Part shown: positions 25,265 through 39,153 of the stretch, piece after piece
Layout: each line of letters starts with the position of its first letter
Position numbering within the stretch: the first letter of the stretch is position 1
DNA from: Breviolum minutum Mf 1.05b.01
Taxonomy: Eukaryota > Sar > Dinophyceae > Suessiales > Symbiodiniaceae
DNA: 64,000 bases
Assembly: GCA_000507305.1 (NCBI GenBank)
Contig: DF239050.1
Span: 272,361-336,360, forward strand
Direction of reading: 5' to 3'
The notes under the pieces: generated by a model
What the model was told of the DNA's origin: nothing
Seen by the model: the letters and a program-made list of their open reading frames with translations, nothing else
The model's database searches: none
Translations under genes and position numbers: made by a program

Positions 25265-28200
25265 GTCGTCGTCGTCATCATCACCATCATCATCATCATC
25301 ATCATCATCAGCCATCATCATTCGCACAAGGAGCCATCACAACATCTCCCATTGTATGATTGAAATTCGGAACATTGTGATCGTGGAAAACTCATGAAAA
25401 CTCCAAAGTTGGAGCTTCAGCACTGTCCTCATTGTGTGCGATAGATTCCTTGTCAAGCTCTTTGAGCCATTCTTGCTCGAAGCTTGTGCGGTATTCAGAC
25501 CTTCCAGCTGCATGGAAGGCAGTAGTTAACAGTAAACCAACAAATTGTGTTGCATTTTGAAGCGATGAGGCTCCAACGTGAATGGACCAGCATACGAAAC
25601 CATACCGGCAGCAACAATACAGTCTCCAGGCAGTAACTCAAGCTGCTCCGTGAGTCTGACGACCTCGAGTTCGAATGGTTGACAATTGGACAATCCCATC
25701 TGTCCACAGATTTACATCTGGAAATTAAGCCAAAATGGTGCTCAGCTCCCAAACATTCTCAGCCCAACGGGCCTATCATAATACGAAAAAATTGGAGTTT
25801 GCAAGTTCCGTCCGTTGGCATGGCATGGCAAGCGTGGTGCAGTGCCGCCTTTTCACCTCCAAGACCACCAATCAACTTATGCCTCGACAGACATGGAAAA
25901 TCCCCAAAGTTGTCGTGTTTTTGTCTTCTTTTGCTTGCTGAGTGACGCCCGTTCCAATTTGATTTCGCACATGGTCATGTCGTGTTGCAAAGACTCCTGC
26001 TTGGCCTGTGCAAAATAAACACGAGAAAGAAGCGAGGAGGCCACAGCTTCGAAGTGATGGAATTTGGAGAATTTCGACAGCTGAGAATGGAACAATGGCT
26101 TGGTTGTAGTCCTTGGCTTAGATGCACTTCCACAATTCGAATTCTTACTAAAACCCACATAAAACTCAAGGACTATGACAACAGTGCGAATTCTTGAGTT
26201 TGATTTTCTTAAAAAGGATCTTTTGCCGCTTTTGTATGGTGCATCCTCTGACAGCTGCAAACTCTTGCCGCCGCGTTTCTGCTTCCAGCTTGTTGATCTT
26301 GTTGTGCACTTCTTGTAGGGCTGCTTGAGCAGCCTGATCCGAAGTCAATCAACAGGAGCATCGCAGCACTGAATAAACAGCGTCAATGTGCCAACCTCCA
26401 GCTTGGCCATGCACTCACCTAAATCTGCTTCAGCCTGACGCAGCTTTGGTTTTCAGTATGGTCACTCTGTCGCCCTTTCCTCTTGTTAACTATTTGGTTT
26501 CGTTACTTTCTCTATGCAATGGAATATGGTGTAGAACCTAAATGACATTCATCTTAAGGCAGATGAGATGTTGGCCTTTCTGGACCGTGTTGCATGGCAG
26601 TAGCTCAGAGGAAATTGAAACTTCTAATTCTAACAGAAATTGTTTTGTTCCTTGGTGATCCGAAACATCTTGGCAAAAATACGAAAACAGGAAAGTCACT
26701 AGTCACTATACCAAGTCTCCTTGGAAATATCACAGCGTTCGTTCTCGCCTCGCGCAGAAGCTGCCGTTTGGGCTCCACAGCCTGTCGACAGTTTGTGCCG
26801 ATCTCCAGAAAAATGACGCGTTGTGGCTGCCACTCGTGGATCGGCCTTCGCGACGAAGTGGTACTTGTACATGGCGCCCACCCACAAACAAAGAGCTTCA
26901 CAGGCAATGGAAGCCTTGCCGCAATTTCGAGAGTAGTCGACTCAGGCAGGAACACCTTCTGAAATGCGCCTTCTTGATGGCGGCAGGATCAAAGTCTTCT
27001 CTTTCCATATATGGTGTGATTGCCTTTCCAATTGCTCCACAAGTTGAGGAGACACACCACGCCCAAGTGCCCAATACATTAATACCAATGATACGACAAA
27101 CACTGCAACCAAATGCACCTGAATCACCCTGTCAGGAATGTTGTCTTTGTCAAAGTTGAACAAACGATCCAAGAGCGCTTTGGGATCCTGCAAGATCTCC
27201 TGACAGCTTTTGTTCATTATCACACATTCCATTAGAGTCTCAGTTGCTGTGACCAGTTGGGGTCCAAAATTCCGTCCTTCTGGCTGGTTTCCCAATAGTC
27301 ATCAATCTTCTTCCCTGGAGTGTTTGGATCATTCTTCTTCACCTTGGGCTCAAAAGATGGAAGCTTCCTTTGATACACATTTAGCGCGGCAATATTTCAC
27401 ACAAACAAGATTCTCTAAGGGCAGCACTGGTTTCAGTTGAAACCTCAATGACAAATACAAGGATATGCAAATGATATTCAATACTTTGCTGAAATCAAGA
27501 GAGGAATCTTCGCTGAGACAGAGGCATTACGCAAATAGCCTCACAGGCCAAGCGCACACCCCCTGGTGGATTTGGAAGCGCCTTGACCTGCACAGCCGTG
27601 GATTTGCATTCCAGCTTTCTTCCAGCTGGGATCCAGCCATCCAGACATCCAGCCTCCTGGATGTGTGTCGTCTTCAATTTTTTCAGGCAGGCCACCTTGG
27701 AGAGGCAAAAAATGGGCAAGACATAATTATTGTCACCATAATGGCAAAGGAGGAGTCAAAGATGATGCGGAAAGAAACAAAATGAAAGAAACCTAAATCA
27801 TATTAAATAATCATTAAAGAATCATTAAAGAATCGTATAAATCAAGTGTTTTTCAAAACCTGAAGAGCTTTTTCGCATCTTGGTATCGAACCGCTGCATC
27901 CAAGGCCGGTAGGGCTTCATCCAGATCTTTCTGAGCATCGTCCTGAGATCAAGATTCTGAGATTTGCCGAGGAAGAAACTTCAAAAGCACTTCGAGAGCA
28001 CAACCAAGACTCAAGACTGACGGTTCATGTTTCGATGATTTTTGATGAGATTTGGACCTTGATAGCTTGGGTGGCATCTGCCTTTACTTTGGCCTCAAGC
28101 AATCAAAACAGCATCGAATAGACATGAGACGTAAGACATCCTGACACAAGCCGGTGGAAATCCGTGGAAGTTTGGTTGTTGCATGTTGCGTTTACGGTCA

Positions 28201-31200
28201 TGAAGTTTCATCTGTTGCACTTCGTCAAGCCTCAGCTTCTTCTTTTGCCACTCGAGTGGAAACCTCCTGGGCTGCTGCCTTGTCAACTTCAATGACCTGA
28301 CATTGACATCCCACACCCAAACCCAAAGCCAAGCGTAATAAACCTGATCCTAGAGCTGTTCCTGTTCCTGTTCCACCAGAAAGTCTCAGATGTCAACTTG
28401 GATTTCAATTGGTCTTGCTAGGATCTGACATCATGGTCATCATATTTTCCCTCTGCTGATGTTTCATAAATCAAGGAAAAAATCTAAAGATGATCAAATA
28501 TAATCAAATATACACTACAATTAGCAAGTCTATCATAGTCTATCACACCTTCATCATCTCCACGACCTCCTTCTGAGTCTTTTCCAACACAGGCTTCTTC
28601 CTGGCACACACACACACATACAACAGCCGTCCTCAAAGGAATACGCAAATTCACTTTGTGCGACCGGAAGAGTCAATCACTCGTCAGGCGCACTCAACCA
28701 ACATCTGTTGCAATCCACTGACTTGCTTTTCGGCATCCCCAATCTTCTCCAAGCCAACCTGCCAGGAGATTTGTATTCATTCCTTTGTTTTCCAAAAACA
28801 ATTTACATTTATATGGCCATATTGTCACTTCAGAAACATGATTGATGTGTTTCAAGCAGCCTTGTAGCGCTTCTGCTGCGTTCCCACCTATCAGTTCCAC
28901 AATAACTCCAGCTGTTCTATTACATCCAAATACTTCAGATATCAAAACCTAAGGGTCATGTGTCACATGACATAACATGGCAGATTTGGCCAAGCACCAA
29001 GGCCCGCAAAAGCACGCAGAATTGACAAAGTTTACTCATTGGTATCACCACTGGATCTTTCCACGCCTGCTTCCGCTTCATTGCAAGCACTGAGATGAAA
29101 CTGGAGAGCAACTCCAAATATGATGTTGGCGTGATGTAGACATGACGCCTCGAGAATAGACTGTGTACCAAATGATCCAAATGAACATCCTTTGCCGCGA
29201 ATGAATTGAGCTGCAATGTGTTTGTGCTTTCGATTGGTTTGATACGATGGGCTCCTACTGCGTGACATCACTGGATATATTTGACATCACCAAATTGTGG
29301 GTATTCAAGATACGTACAATAAACTTATCATTTATCATTTAATATTGAATCGATGTTTTCGTGTGACCGCTTGAGGCTGTGGCTTGTTCCTTTCCAGAAA
29401 CTGTTGCGAAGCCATTTCCACGCTCATGTGCATCACCTGCAAATGATGGCAGATGCATCTTTCATGGCATCAAAAACGCCCAACAAAAAATCTGCAGAAA
29501 GCCATGGCATGGTAATCCAATTGCACTTCAGTCTTGTGTACCTGTGAAACTGTGAAACCGCAGAAAGGCTCTGACTTGGAACAATTTCAAGGATCCCTCG
29601 AATTGATGCAGCTGAACCTTGGAAAGCTTCCAATGGAAATGGAGTCTCATGGCAGTTCACTTCTGAATTGATGGATCTAATGAAAATCTATCAGATGTAG
29701 GAAATTACTATATAATCTGTATATCACAATAATGGTAATACGTATGTAAGTATACTGCATACTATAGGATTGGATGTGGGTATTTCGCTATGACCCTTTT
29801 GAGAAGGATACAGGATACAGCTTTGGTTGAGGTCACAGCTTGATTCATGGTAAGCTGTTGCTTTGCTACAGAGTACAAAGCTTCAGCAGGCCACTCTCGA
29901 AACCAGTTGATGGTGCAACCTTGGTTTTGGTTGTTTTGGGATGCGGCACAACCTCCAAACATGTGAAAGACTTCCAGTGGAGCAGTCTGCGGTAAGTCAT
30001 CTCCGGTCATCTCTTTTTGGAGCATCCAGCATTAGCAATTGAGCTTCATACGCTTCAGAACATAAGCAAAACGATACCTACATGGCGTGCCCATGGGAAA
30101 AGCACTCTTAGAGTACTCAGCCTTCGCGGGGCACAGGGAGATCAGCCTTGCCGAGCTCTGACCTCTCAGCCGCCTCCTAATTCACCGGATCACTCCGCAT
30201 AGAGATGCATGTGGTTGAAGGAACTAAGGAAACTAGAAAGTATAGGAACCTTCCGGCACCCGGAACTGGGTGAAGGCAATACCATGACACCAAACGCAGC
30301 ATTGCATCACCGCTCTCAGCTGAGCTTTTGCCACACACCACGGCGTTGTCCACAGCGACGAGTTCCAATTGACTTGTTGGAAGGGCTGCCGTCTCGACGT
30401 CACAGACCGAAAGTAGAATGAATGACCACTGGGCAGACCTCATCCCATTTCGCTGTCTTCACTCACATCCAGCGAGTACACGTTCAATGCCACAGTAATC
30501 TTCTCCAGGAAATAGTTCACCCTGTTGTGTGCAAGTTGTGAAAAAAGTCCTGCAGTGCCTTGGTGTGTGCATTCCAACGTTGTTCTTTTTCAACTGCTCT
30601 TCATACGCACTAAACATCCAGCAGTACTTACTACTTGTGCCGTTTGTATTTTGCAAACTTCCAAAGGTGTTTTGCAGTGCCTCCCAAACAGGCTCTCGGT
30701 TCAGGATGCTCACAAAAGGCAAAGGTTTATCCTCCAGATCCGTGGCAATTTGTAATCTGTTGTTTGATATCTATTATCACAAGCGAAAAGGCGAAGTGTC
30801 AGATGCTTTAAAAGAGGGTAGCAGAAGGCTACAGAATCGAAACTTGGGCAGAGTGCAGCCGAATGCAGGAAAACATGGTAAAATAAAGGCTGAGACTGCC
30901 AGAGGCTCACAACTCCAGGGCAGCACACAGAGAAAGTGGAAACCTCAAAGTAAGATATATCAAGTTTACAAATATTTGTGTGTCTCGTCTCAAAATTATT
31001 GACAGTGTGGATCAAAATCATGACATCCCACGCACTCCTTCCAATGTACGGCCGTCAATTCCTGCAGAGAGTCTCAGCAAATGACAAAGGCTTGCAACAC
31101 ATTTGCTCAGTTCAGGAATCAGAAGATTGGCTGTTGCACAACAAAAATAACCAAATTCAGAATCCATCACAATCACATATCATCTGATAGTATACCATCC

Positions 31201-34200
31201 CATACTCTCCAAATCCCTCCAACATACTCAAGTGTTCACAAAAAAGTCCCTCCATCCTCTAGATCTTGTAGGAGTGCCCCGGGCTGGAGATCAAAGTATT
31301 CCAAAAGCTGCGAAGTTCCTTCAGCCAGTATCACCTGCGCGCACCGGAGCGACTCGCGATTCATCGTCCCCTGTAACTCAGCACATTCACAGATTATACG
31401 TGCATTCAAAGTTTGTTCATTTTTTAAAGATCACAAACGACAAATTCAAAATCCTTCAACATCATTCAAAATTATCTAAAGCCATTTCTGTTGAAAGAAA
31501 TTGTTATTACGAAGATAGGCCCCAATGCCCGTTACCTCTGCGGTGTGTTCCATTCCGTAGTATGCAGCTACAAGATGATGCTTCAGCCTGTGCCACACAG
31601 AAACAACAATGAAAAAACATACGTGGCATTCAATGGCATTCCCATATATTGCCAAAGGATCCAAAGGATCATAGCAAATCCGTTCTGCACGGCTGAAAAA
31701 AAAGACTTAGCAAACCTCTTTGCAATGCGTAGAATCAGGCAATGATCATGACATATCCTGAGAAGCCAAGGTCGCGGCCACAACAGACCGCCCGGAAATG
31801 CTCCAACGAGAAAGGTTCGCATCGACAGCTCGTCACCCTGACACGTTAGTTAGTTTAACGACTCCACACAATAAATGACGTCATGACACCATGACCAATG
31901 AATAGAATAGAATAAATAGCAATAGAACACGGCATACGTTTGGTTTGGATTTGGAATTTTGAGATGACACTGCCATCACCAAATGAAAGATTCGTCTGAA
32001 AGGAGTGGCAAACTATCCTTTCCAAGCTTCCGCGATGTTTCTTTCAATGCTGGCGTTTAGCGCTAAGCACCTGGAACGCTTCCATTACAGTATCGCAAGG
32101 AGTTTGATTGAGCGACATGTCATCGCTTCTGAGGCTAGTGCAAGAAACCATCATTTTCACGGACATCAAATAGGTCTGGTGCTCCTGGCAACCTTTCCAA
32201 CAATGAGGTTGAATCGATACAAATGGTACAGAGCGTTGATCCAAGTAATTTCATGTTCACTGTGATGCACTGTGATGCATGGCTTTTGACAATTTGTGCC
32301 CAACAAATACATAGTATATATTAAATCATGCATATTAAGTGCATTGTACATTGTACATATTTACCAAAAACATGCTCAACATGTGTGATAGAAGGATCAA
32401 AATGAAATAAGCTGCTTTTTGTCTGAAAGCGGTACACCCGGTAGACCGTCGACACTTGGGACACGGAGCCTCAAAACATACTGCTCCTTCAACGCAAGCC
32501 GCCGCACCACCGGCCAACAGCCTTGGGTTGAACAGGGCGACGCGTTTGAGATGCCTAAAAAAGTGAACTTCAATCAAAATTCTAAACATTTATGCGCGCT
32601 TTTGTTGATTTTCACATATATAATTATATAATCCTACTATTGTCATTCATTGATAGGTCGAATTGTTTTTTAAATAAAACCTATTATCAATATTTGAAAT
32701 TACTGTAGAGAGATGTCAAGTCCATTTGTTAAATCAAAACCAACGCTGAGAAAAACGAGCGACTTCAGATGCTGGTGATCTCAAATGCAACTTAGAAACA
32801 CAACGATGCATCCTCGCGAATGAGATTGCGAGCCACAGATAATAGTGAACTCTTCACTGTGGCCTCGTTGAATAAAGAACAGCCCAGCTGTCTGAAGACT
32901 AACGAAGCCAAGCAAAAAAACACATTGACATGCAAACCCACGTCAAACCGCTCAGTTTGCATGGAAGCAACTGATTGAAGCGGCCAGCTGCTGAAGTGCT
33001 GCACAGCTTTGGAGACCTCTATTGGTGGAATAGCCTGCAAAAAAGCTGGTTTCTGATGAACACCTGGACGCCCCTTGAGCTTGGACACCCCCTTGATTCC
33101 TGAAAACCATGTGCTATGTAATATCTGTGACCTGCCAATTTGGTGGTTGCAATGTCTTTGTTATGTCCTCCTCTTGGAGTAGCCAGTGCTTTCGACGCGT
33201 TGCCCAAACTGCAGCTTGTAGCTCGAGCTGACCGATGCAGCCCACCATCTGGGAGCTGCAAACATGCAAGACCAACAGCTCATGGCTGCTGATCCAGTCC
33301 AGGAGTCGCCTTCCAGTCAATTGACCAGTCATTTATGTTGCATCATGTCAATTAGTAATATCTAACGGCTTGATTGGTGAAATGTCTGCTTTCTGGAATG
33401 ACACTCTTCCCTTACACTGCTAGCAGAACTTCGATTTACAGCGATTTTTAGGTCCTCCTGATCGTGACTGCATCTTGCCCGCTTCTTTCTTTGATGTCAT
33501 GTCTTTCTCCCGATTGTTTTCTTTCATTATTTTCCTTTACCCTTGATTTTTTGCACCTGTTCATGTTCTTTTCCAAATCCATGGCAATTTAAAAACATTT
33601 GAAACTCAGAGCCTGCCAACATCCCTGCCCAAGAGGTCTTGGAGCTCCACCATCGACAGCAAAGCGAGTGGTAAACTAATGGTTGACGTGAAGCATTCGG
33701 CATAAGGTGAACTTTAAAAAGGTTGATGAGTTAATGCCTGGTTTGCAATTTAGATAAAACGGAAAAAAACACGTATAACACTTTATCAATTATAACACAT
33801 GCAGCATACATATCATGCATGATGTTATATGTTGCATTCCTGTTTTCAGCCCAAAGGATTGAATGGTGCTTATGTCCAAGTGGTTTTTTCAAGAGTGTCA
33901 AAAGTGATCTCACAGAGAGGCGGCATCACTGAAAGAATTGTTTCTGAGGTTGCAGCAATTCACCAATGATGGGAACATTCGCAAACCTTGAGACCAACGA
34001 GTTAAAACACAAAAACGAACTTGTACAAGTCTCATGGGACGTCGATGATCTTTTGTTCGGATCACAAGGGTCATCATCTGGGTTTGATACGATTCCTGAA
34101 ACCATCACCAACAGGGGAGAAGGCAAGGACGACATGGACGTTCTTCTTCACCTACACAGGTGCAAAGCGTGTGCAATCACTATCAAAACACCTCGAACTG

Positions 34201-37200
34201 CTTCTTTGATTCATTTAAGCAGGCAGCAATTTGACAGCAAATTAAATAAACAAATAATAATCAAATCACATAAAAGAAATCAGATTCATCTTTCATCCGG
34301 CGGACCCTGGAAAGATACGCGCTGAAGAGGTTCGCTTTGTTGGGCTGCATTCCCATGCTCTGGCCTAACGGACCCAAATATGTCAAACATTCAAATCAGT
34401 CAAACGGTTGAGATATGATGCAACAAATCTGAGAACTGGGCAAAGCTGCCGACATGCTCCAGAAATCGACTCCATGTCCTCCACAAGATAACCCGAGTGT
34501 CCAGATTTTTGACACTCAGTGTGTTGCTTATGAATTCTCCATACTTGTTCTGTCAAAAACAATGCAGGATGTATCTCAGAACCTCGTTTGCATACAGGTT
34601 AGGCACATCGCCGCCTGAAGTCAAAAACTACTTGCAACGCCCCAAAAGCAAATGAGCTTACGCCATGCAGCCATGCATTGTTCAACAGACCCGCTGGGCT
34701 GAAGGCTGTTCAAGACGTTGTTGATCGCTTCCACAAAGTCCTCTTTGACAATTTGGGTGTCACCTAAGGCGTGACAAAATGATTCAAACTGCTTCATGTT
34801 TTGCTGCACCAAAAAGGCAAGAAGAAAGTTGAGGAAAGTATTGTCGCCAAGCAGCAGAAAAGGAAGACCTGAACCTTGTCCTCCACACCACATTTCATCA
34901 GGCACTTCTTCACATCCTGAGGCAAAAATGAAAGCATGGAAATCATGAACCAACAACTCAACAACCATTCCGCCATCATACGACTGGCACAATCTCCAAT
35001 GCTGCTTAGCAACATCACGGAATTCAGTCATCCCATAGCCTCTTCGCTCCAAGTGACCAAAAACTTGGAGGAAAATAAAGAGAAATGTATGGAAATATGA
35101 CGATTTCATACGATTTCAACATTTCGTTTCAACAAGGGCCTTTGGCCACCTCGATTTGAAAGCACTCGCATTCCTGATGGCAAAGGGAGCCAAACATCAA
35201 CGCGTGTCGATACTTCGGAAAGTTCTTTGTTTGTATCATCTTTGTGCATCACGACTTCTTGCAACTATAGCACGTTCATGTGGGTGGACAATCTTGTCAA
35301 GCTCTGACGTCCACTTCCACCGACCTTATTGCTGCTAAACACACATTAGTACATTGACAAGATTTGTTGGACAAATGAGATGCATGATGATTTCAACGAG
35401 GAGCAGGATGACTAGGATCAAATTCTGGCAACCAAGCCCTCCTACTATAATAACAAGCAGAGCAGTAATATGAAAATTGCAGTTTGTCAATTGCATGGAG
35501 GTAGCTTTAAAAAGCTGAGTAAAATTCACAAGCTGACGTGACATCCAAGATCTGGACACCAAGTAAAAGGACGTTGCCACTTGGCTGGCTCAGGACACGA
35601 CCTTGTCAATGATTCAGTTCGACAAATTCGTAAGACAACGCCATGCTTTGACACGTTGAAAACAGTGACATATTTTGAAAGCGTCTGAGGATGTTACAAA
35701 TACGTGCACAGTGTTCGCAGGCATCAAGGAACATCACAAGTGGCATTTGCAAAGTGCTGACCTTAGCTTACACAAATATGATTATATAAACATGAAACAT
35801 GAGCAGGACGTGCGACCAGCAAACGCAGAAAGCTTGCAGTAAGTCACAAAGGTTGGAGAAAAAGCCAGCCTTCCTTAAGGACAATGCACTATTGTACTCG
35901 TCCAAGTATTCTTCAATGCATTCCTTCATGGCCTCCCACACATAGACCCACAAACACAAACACAACCGAGAGGTACAGTATATGATCTACACAAAGTGCA
36001 AATACTTCAGAAAGTCAGGCGGAGCCATTTCGCATCATTTCACTTACTGCAGTACAGAATCTTACAAACAAATATACCATCCTAAGATTGTCTGAGAGAC
36101 AAGGCCCTTCTCAACATCACCGCCACCACAAATATCTCAAGCATCAAACAGTGGGGCGAGGGGCCTGTACATCCAGGACCTCTTCGTAGTATTTCTGATC
36201 AGCCTAGTCGCAACATGACGAAACAGCATGCATTAGGTACATTCCATGCACTCACCCTTCACATATGATTCATGCATAGTTGCATAGCTGCTTGCGTTCG
36301 CTTCCACAGTCATCTGGCTTAGTCTTCAACGTCTTGATTGAGGAAGGATGCAAAGATGAGTCGCTCGCGAACATAGATGGACCTCAGCTTCAGTTTGTTT
36401 TGTCCAAAATCATCGACGTACCACACCTTCAACTTGGCTCATGACTCGTATAGGACCGCGAAGCTGTCTTCCAAATGGCCTGTCCCAACGACCACACAAA
36501 ATTTTGAAAAACATAAACATTGTGATATCTAAGTCTACTAAGTTCAAAGTTTCTCACAACATATATCATATAAACACTTCATGCTGCACTCGGCTTCAGC
36601 CAAGTTTCGCTTGATTTGCGACGTCATCCACTTCGAATCCTGGTTGTCAGTCAGCCTATCACCAAAGACCTGGCATTCTTTGCTTGGCAAAGAAATCTAT
36701 GCGATTTCACGTCGTTTCAAGCAATTTGATGTGAATTTTTGACATCCACCATCCAGAGAGAAAAGTCAAGACAGGTGCACTCTCTGGATTTCATGGCACC
36801 AGCATCTGATGACCACATCTCTCTGATTTGCTTTCTTGGAGCTCAAGGTGCAAAGTCCCAAGAAGACCTCAAGTCTCAGTCTCCAAGTTTGGATTCTTAG
36901 GTAAGCACAAACAAGTCATAGCATGTGCCATTAAATCAATCTGCAATCAATTTGATCAGATATGTTGAAAATTTTTGAAGACATCTATTGAAGGCAAAGT
37001 CATGTCGTTATGAAGTGTGAAATCCACAAGTGTCAATCTGAAACTGGGCTCCGTGCACGCCAAATGTCACGCAGATTGAAGAGATAATGCGACTTCGCGG
37101 GAGTTGGCAAAAGGTCCTCATTTGGATCACAACTTCTGCGACTTCTTGTCACCGCGTGATATGCTATGCTCGGCTATGCTGTGATGGTTGTGCCTTCAGC

Positions 37201-39107
37201 GCTTGCTTGAAGATTCCCACAGTACATCGAATCCTCAGTGAGTTGATTCATCCCACTGGACGCCAAGTGTTTTTGAATGAACACTCTGTAATCTGAGGAT
37301 TTAACATCGTCGGGATGGAAGATTGGATTGTCTCTTCAAACCTCAAAACAAGACATAGGTCGATGATTATTGCAAGTTCCCAGTTCCCAATCAAGCTCTG
37401 TGTACTCGCATCTTGGAAGCCCGGCCCAGCAAAGAAGTAGCCAGCCATTGTTTGGAAGATCTGTTGTATCGACTCATCCTATTGACAAGTGGCAAAATAT
37501 GAAAAGATTGGTACCTCAGTTCTCTCTTTGTCACAAAAGCCTTACACATGAGCTTCTGCCTTCGGCTTTTGATTTCCAAACGCTAAAATGACAACTGTAG
37601 TCACAATTAGTCACATGCATACCATGAGCGAAGACTGCAACATTGTCCTGAAGATCAGAATATGCAAGGACCTGAGTGAGACAGGACACTAAGAAGCTTC
37701 TTTTGAAATATTTGAAATTCATTAGCAGTGCAGCATTGACAAAACCAACCAAATCCATCCTCGTAGCTTCTAAAGACAGGAGCCCGAAATTGACGGAAGT
37801 GGCAAGCTCAGGAACTGGCATTGTAGTGACGCTTCAATCGTTCGGTGATAAAGGTGCGGCCACCTCCTGGTGGTCCCATTGCAGATGCCATGACCTTGGA
37901 ATCCAATGGTGATGATATGAATATATAATATAATGTAATAATGTAACTATATACATGTAACCATGATGATATGTTGAATCATTCAATGTCGTTCAAGGTT
38001 TCTTTATCACATCCAGAGTATGAATCATTTCAGAGGCGATCTGAGATGGGTTTTCAGTAAAAATTGGATCTTCCTCGCACATTTTGGAAATGCTGATGCT
38101 GGGAGCTGCTACCATGTCCGTAATGTCGAATTTCTTCAGTTCTTTCCTGCCGCAGAAGTAACATCTATGCATGACTCGTGAAAATGTCAGTTTGCTTTCA
38201 TTGGAAGAATGCAAAGAATTTGAAATGAAACATGTATATGAATTCAAAAGGATTAGTCAAGACATCTCAAAAATGGCCTGTTGTACCAGCCGCCATGATC
38301 ATGCCACTGTCGTAGCCTTGCAATAAGACTCTGAATTTTCATTTCGTACCCACTGAGAGCATTGGGAATCCGGCAGTTCTATTGGTGGCTGAGCTCCGTA
38401 GTACTCTTTCTGAGGCATATTCCTGGCACAGGACAGAAGGACATGCAATCAGCCAATCACCACGATGTTTATCCGAATCAAACTTGAAGAATCTCTTCTG
38501 AAATGCTGCCAGAGTCACAAGTCATCAACGAAAAGCACCATCTTCTTGCCAGCAGGTGGGCCATAAACTCCACGTCTCCTTTGAAAGACTCTGTCAACAC
38601 GTGAAAATGAATGAAAATCACTGAACATCTACGCACATAAGGAAGGCAACCTGGATGTTCACACAGCCGCTGTTGAAAAAATCAACCAAAAACCACATTG
38701 GCTGATTGAGTCATTGAAGTAACAAACGACTCCGCAAAGTCAAAGCAACTCCGCGACTCCTCTTCTCCAGCTTGCTATCAATCAAGTCTTGGAACCTCAA
38801 CGTAAAACCGCAACGTAGCAAGCATCAACTAACACCAAGCTACTTAGATAGGCAAGAAATTCCCTGAAGGACTTGTGCGAATTCTTATATATCTTCTACT
38901 TCTATGCTCCTGTTGGTTGCTTTTTTAGGTCTGAAACAACATGTTATACACTTACTATACCACACGTGCAAACACGGCTGACATGGAGTTACTCAAGAAG
39001 GTTTCAAGTTTCCGAGGCAGCTGCTGGTTGACATGGGTCTGTGCCTTGATTCTGTGAAAACAACGAGAATGAGGACAAAGACAAAATGCTGGAGATTTAA
39101 GGATCAC

Positions 39108-39153
<46 letters not shown>

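Noticed and set aside
24980..25327. Minus-strand ORF with a long aspartate run (and serine or histidine runs in other frames)
   Set aside because: It is the translation of the CAT microsatellite at 25.23-25.32 kb; no dynein signature or splice structure surrounds it.
31758..31837. [12 protein letters not shown], resembling a dynein AAA4 P-loop
   Set aside because: The true AAA4 P-loop (VGGSGRQSL) lies at 35274-35324, and this stretch is inside an intron; the frame that joins the neighbouring exons reads [12 protein letters not shown] instead.
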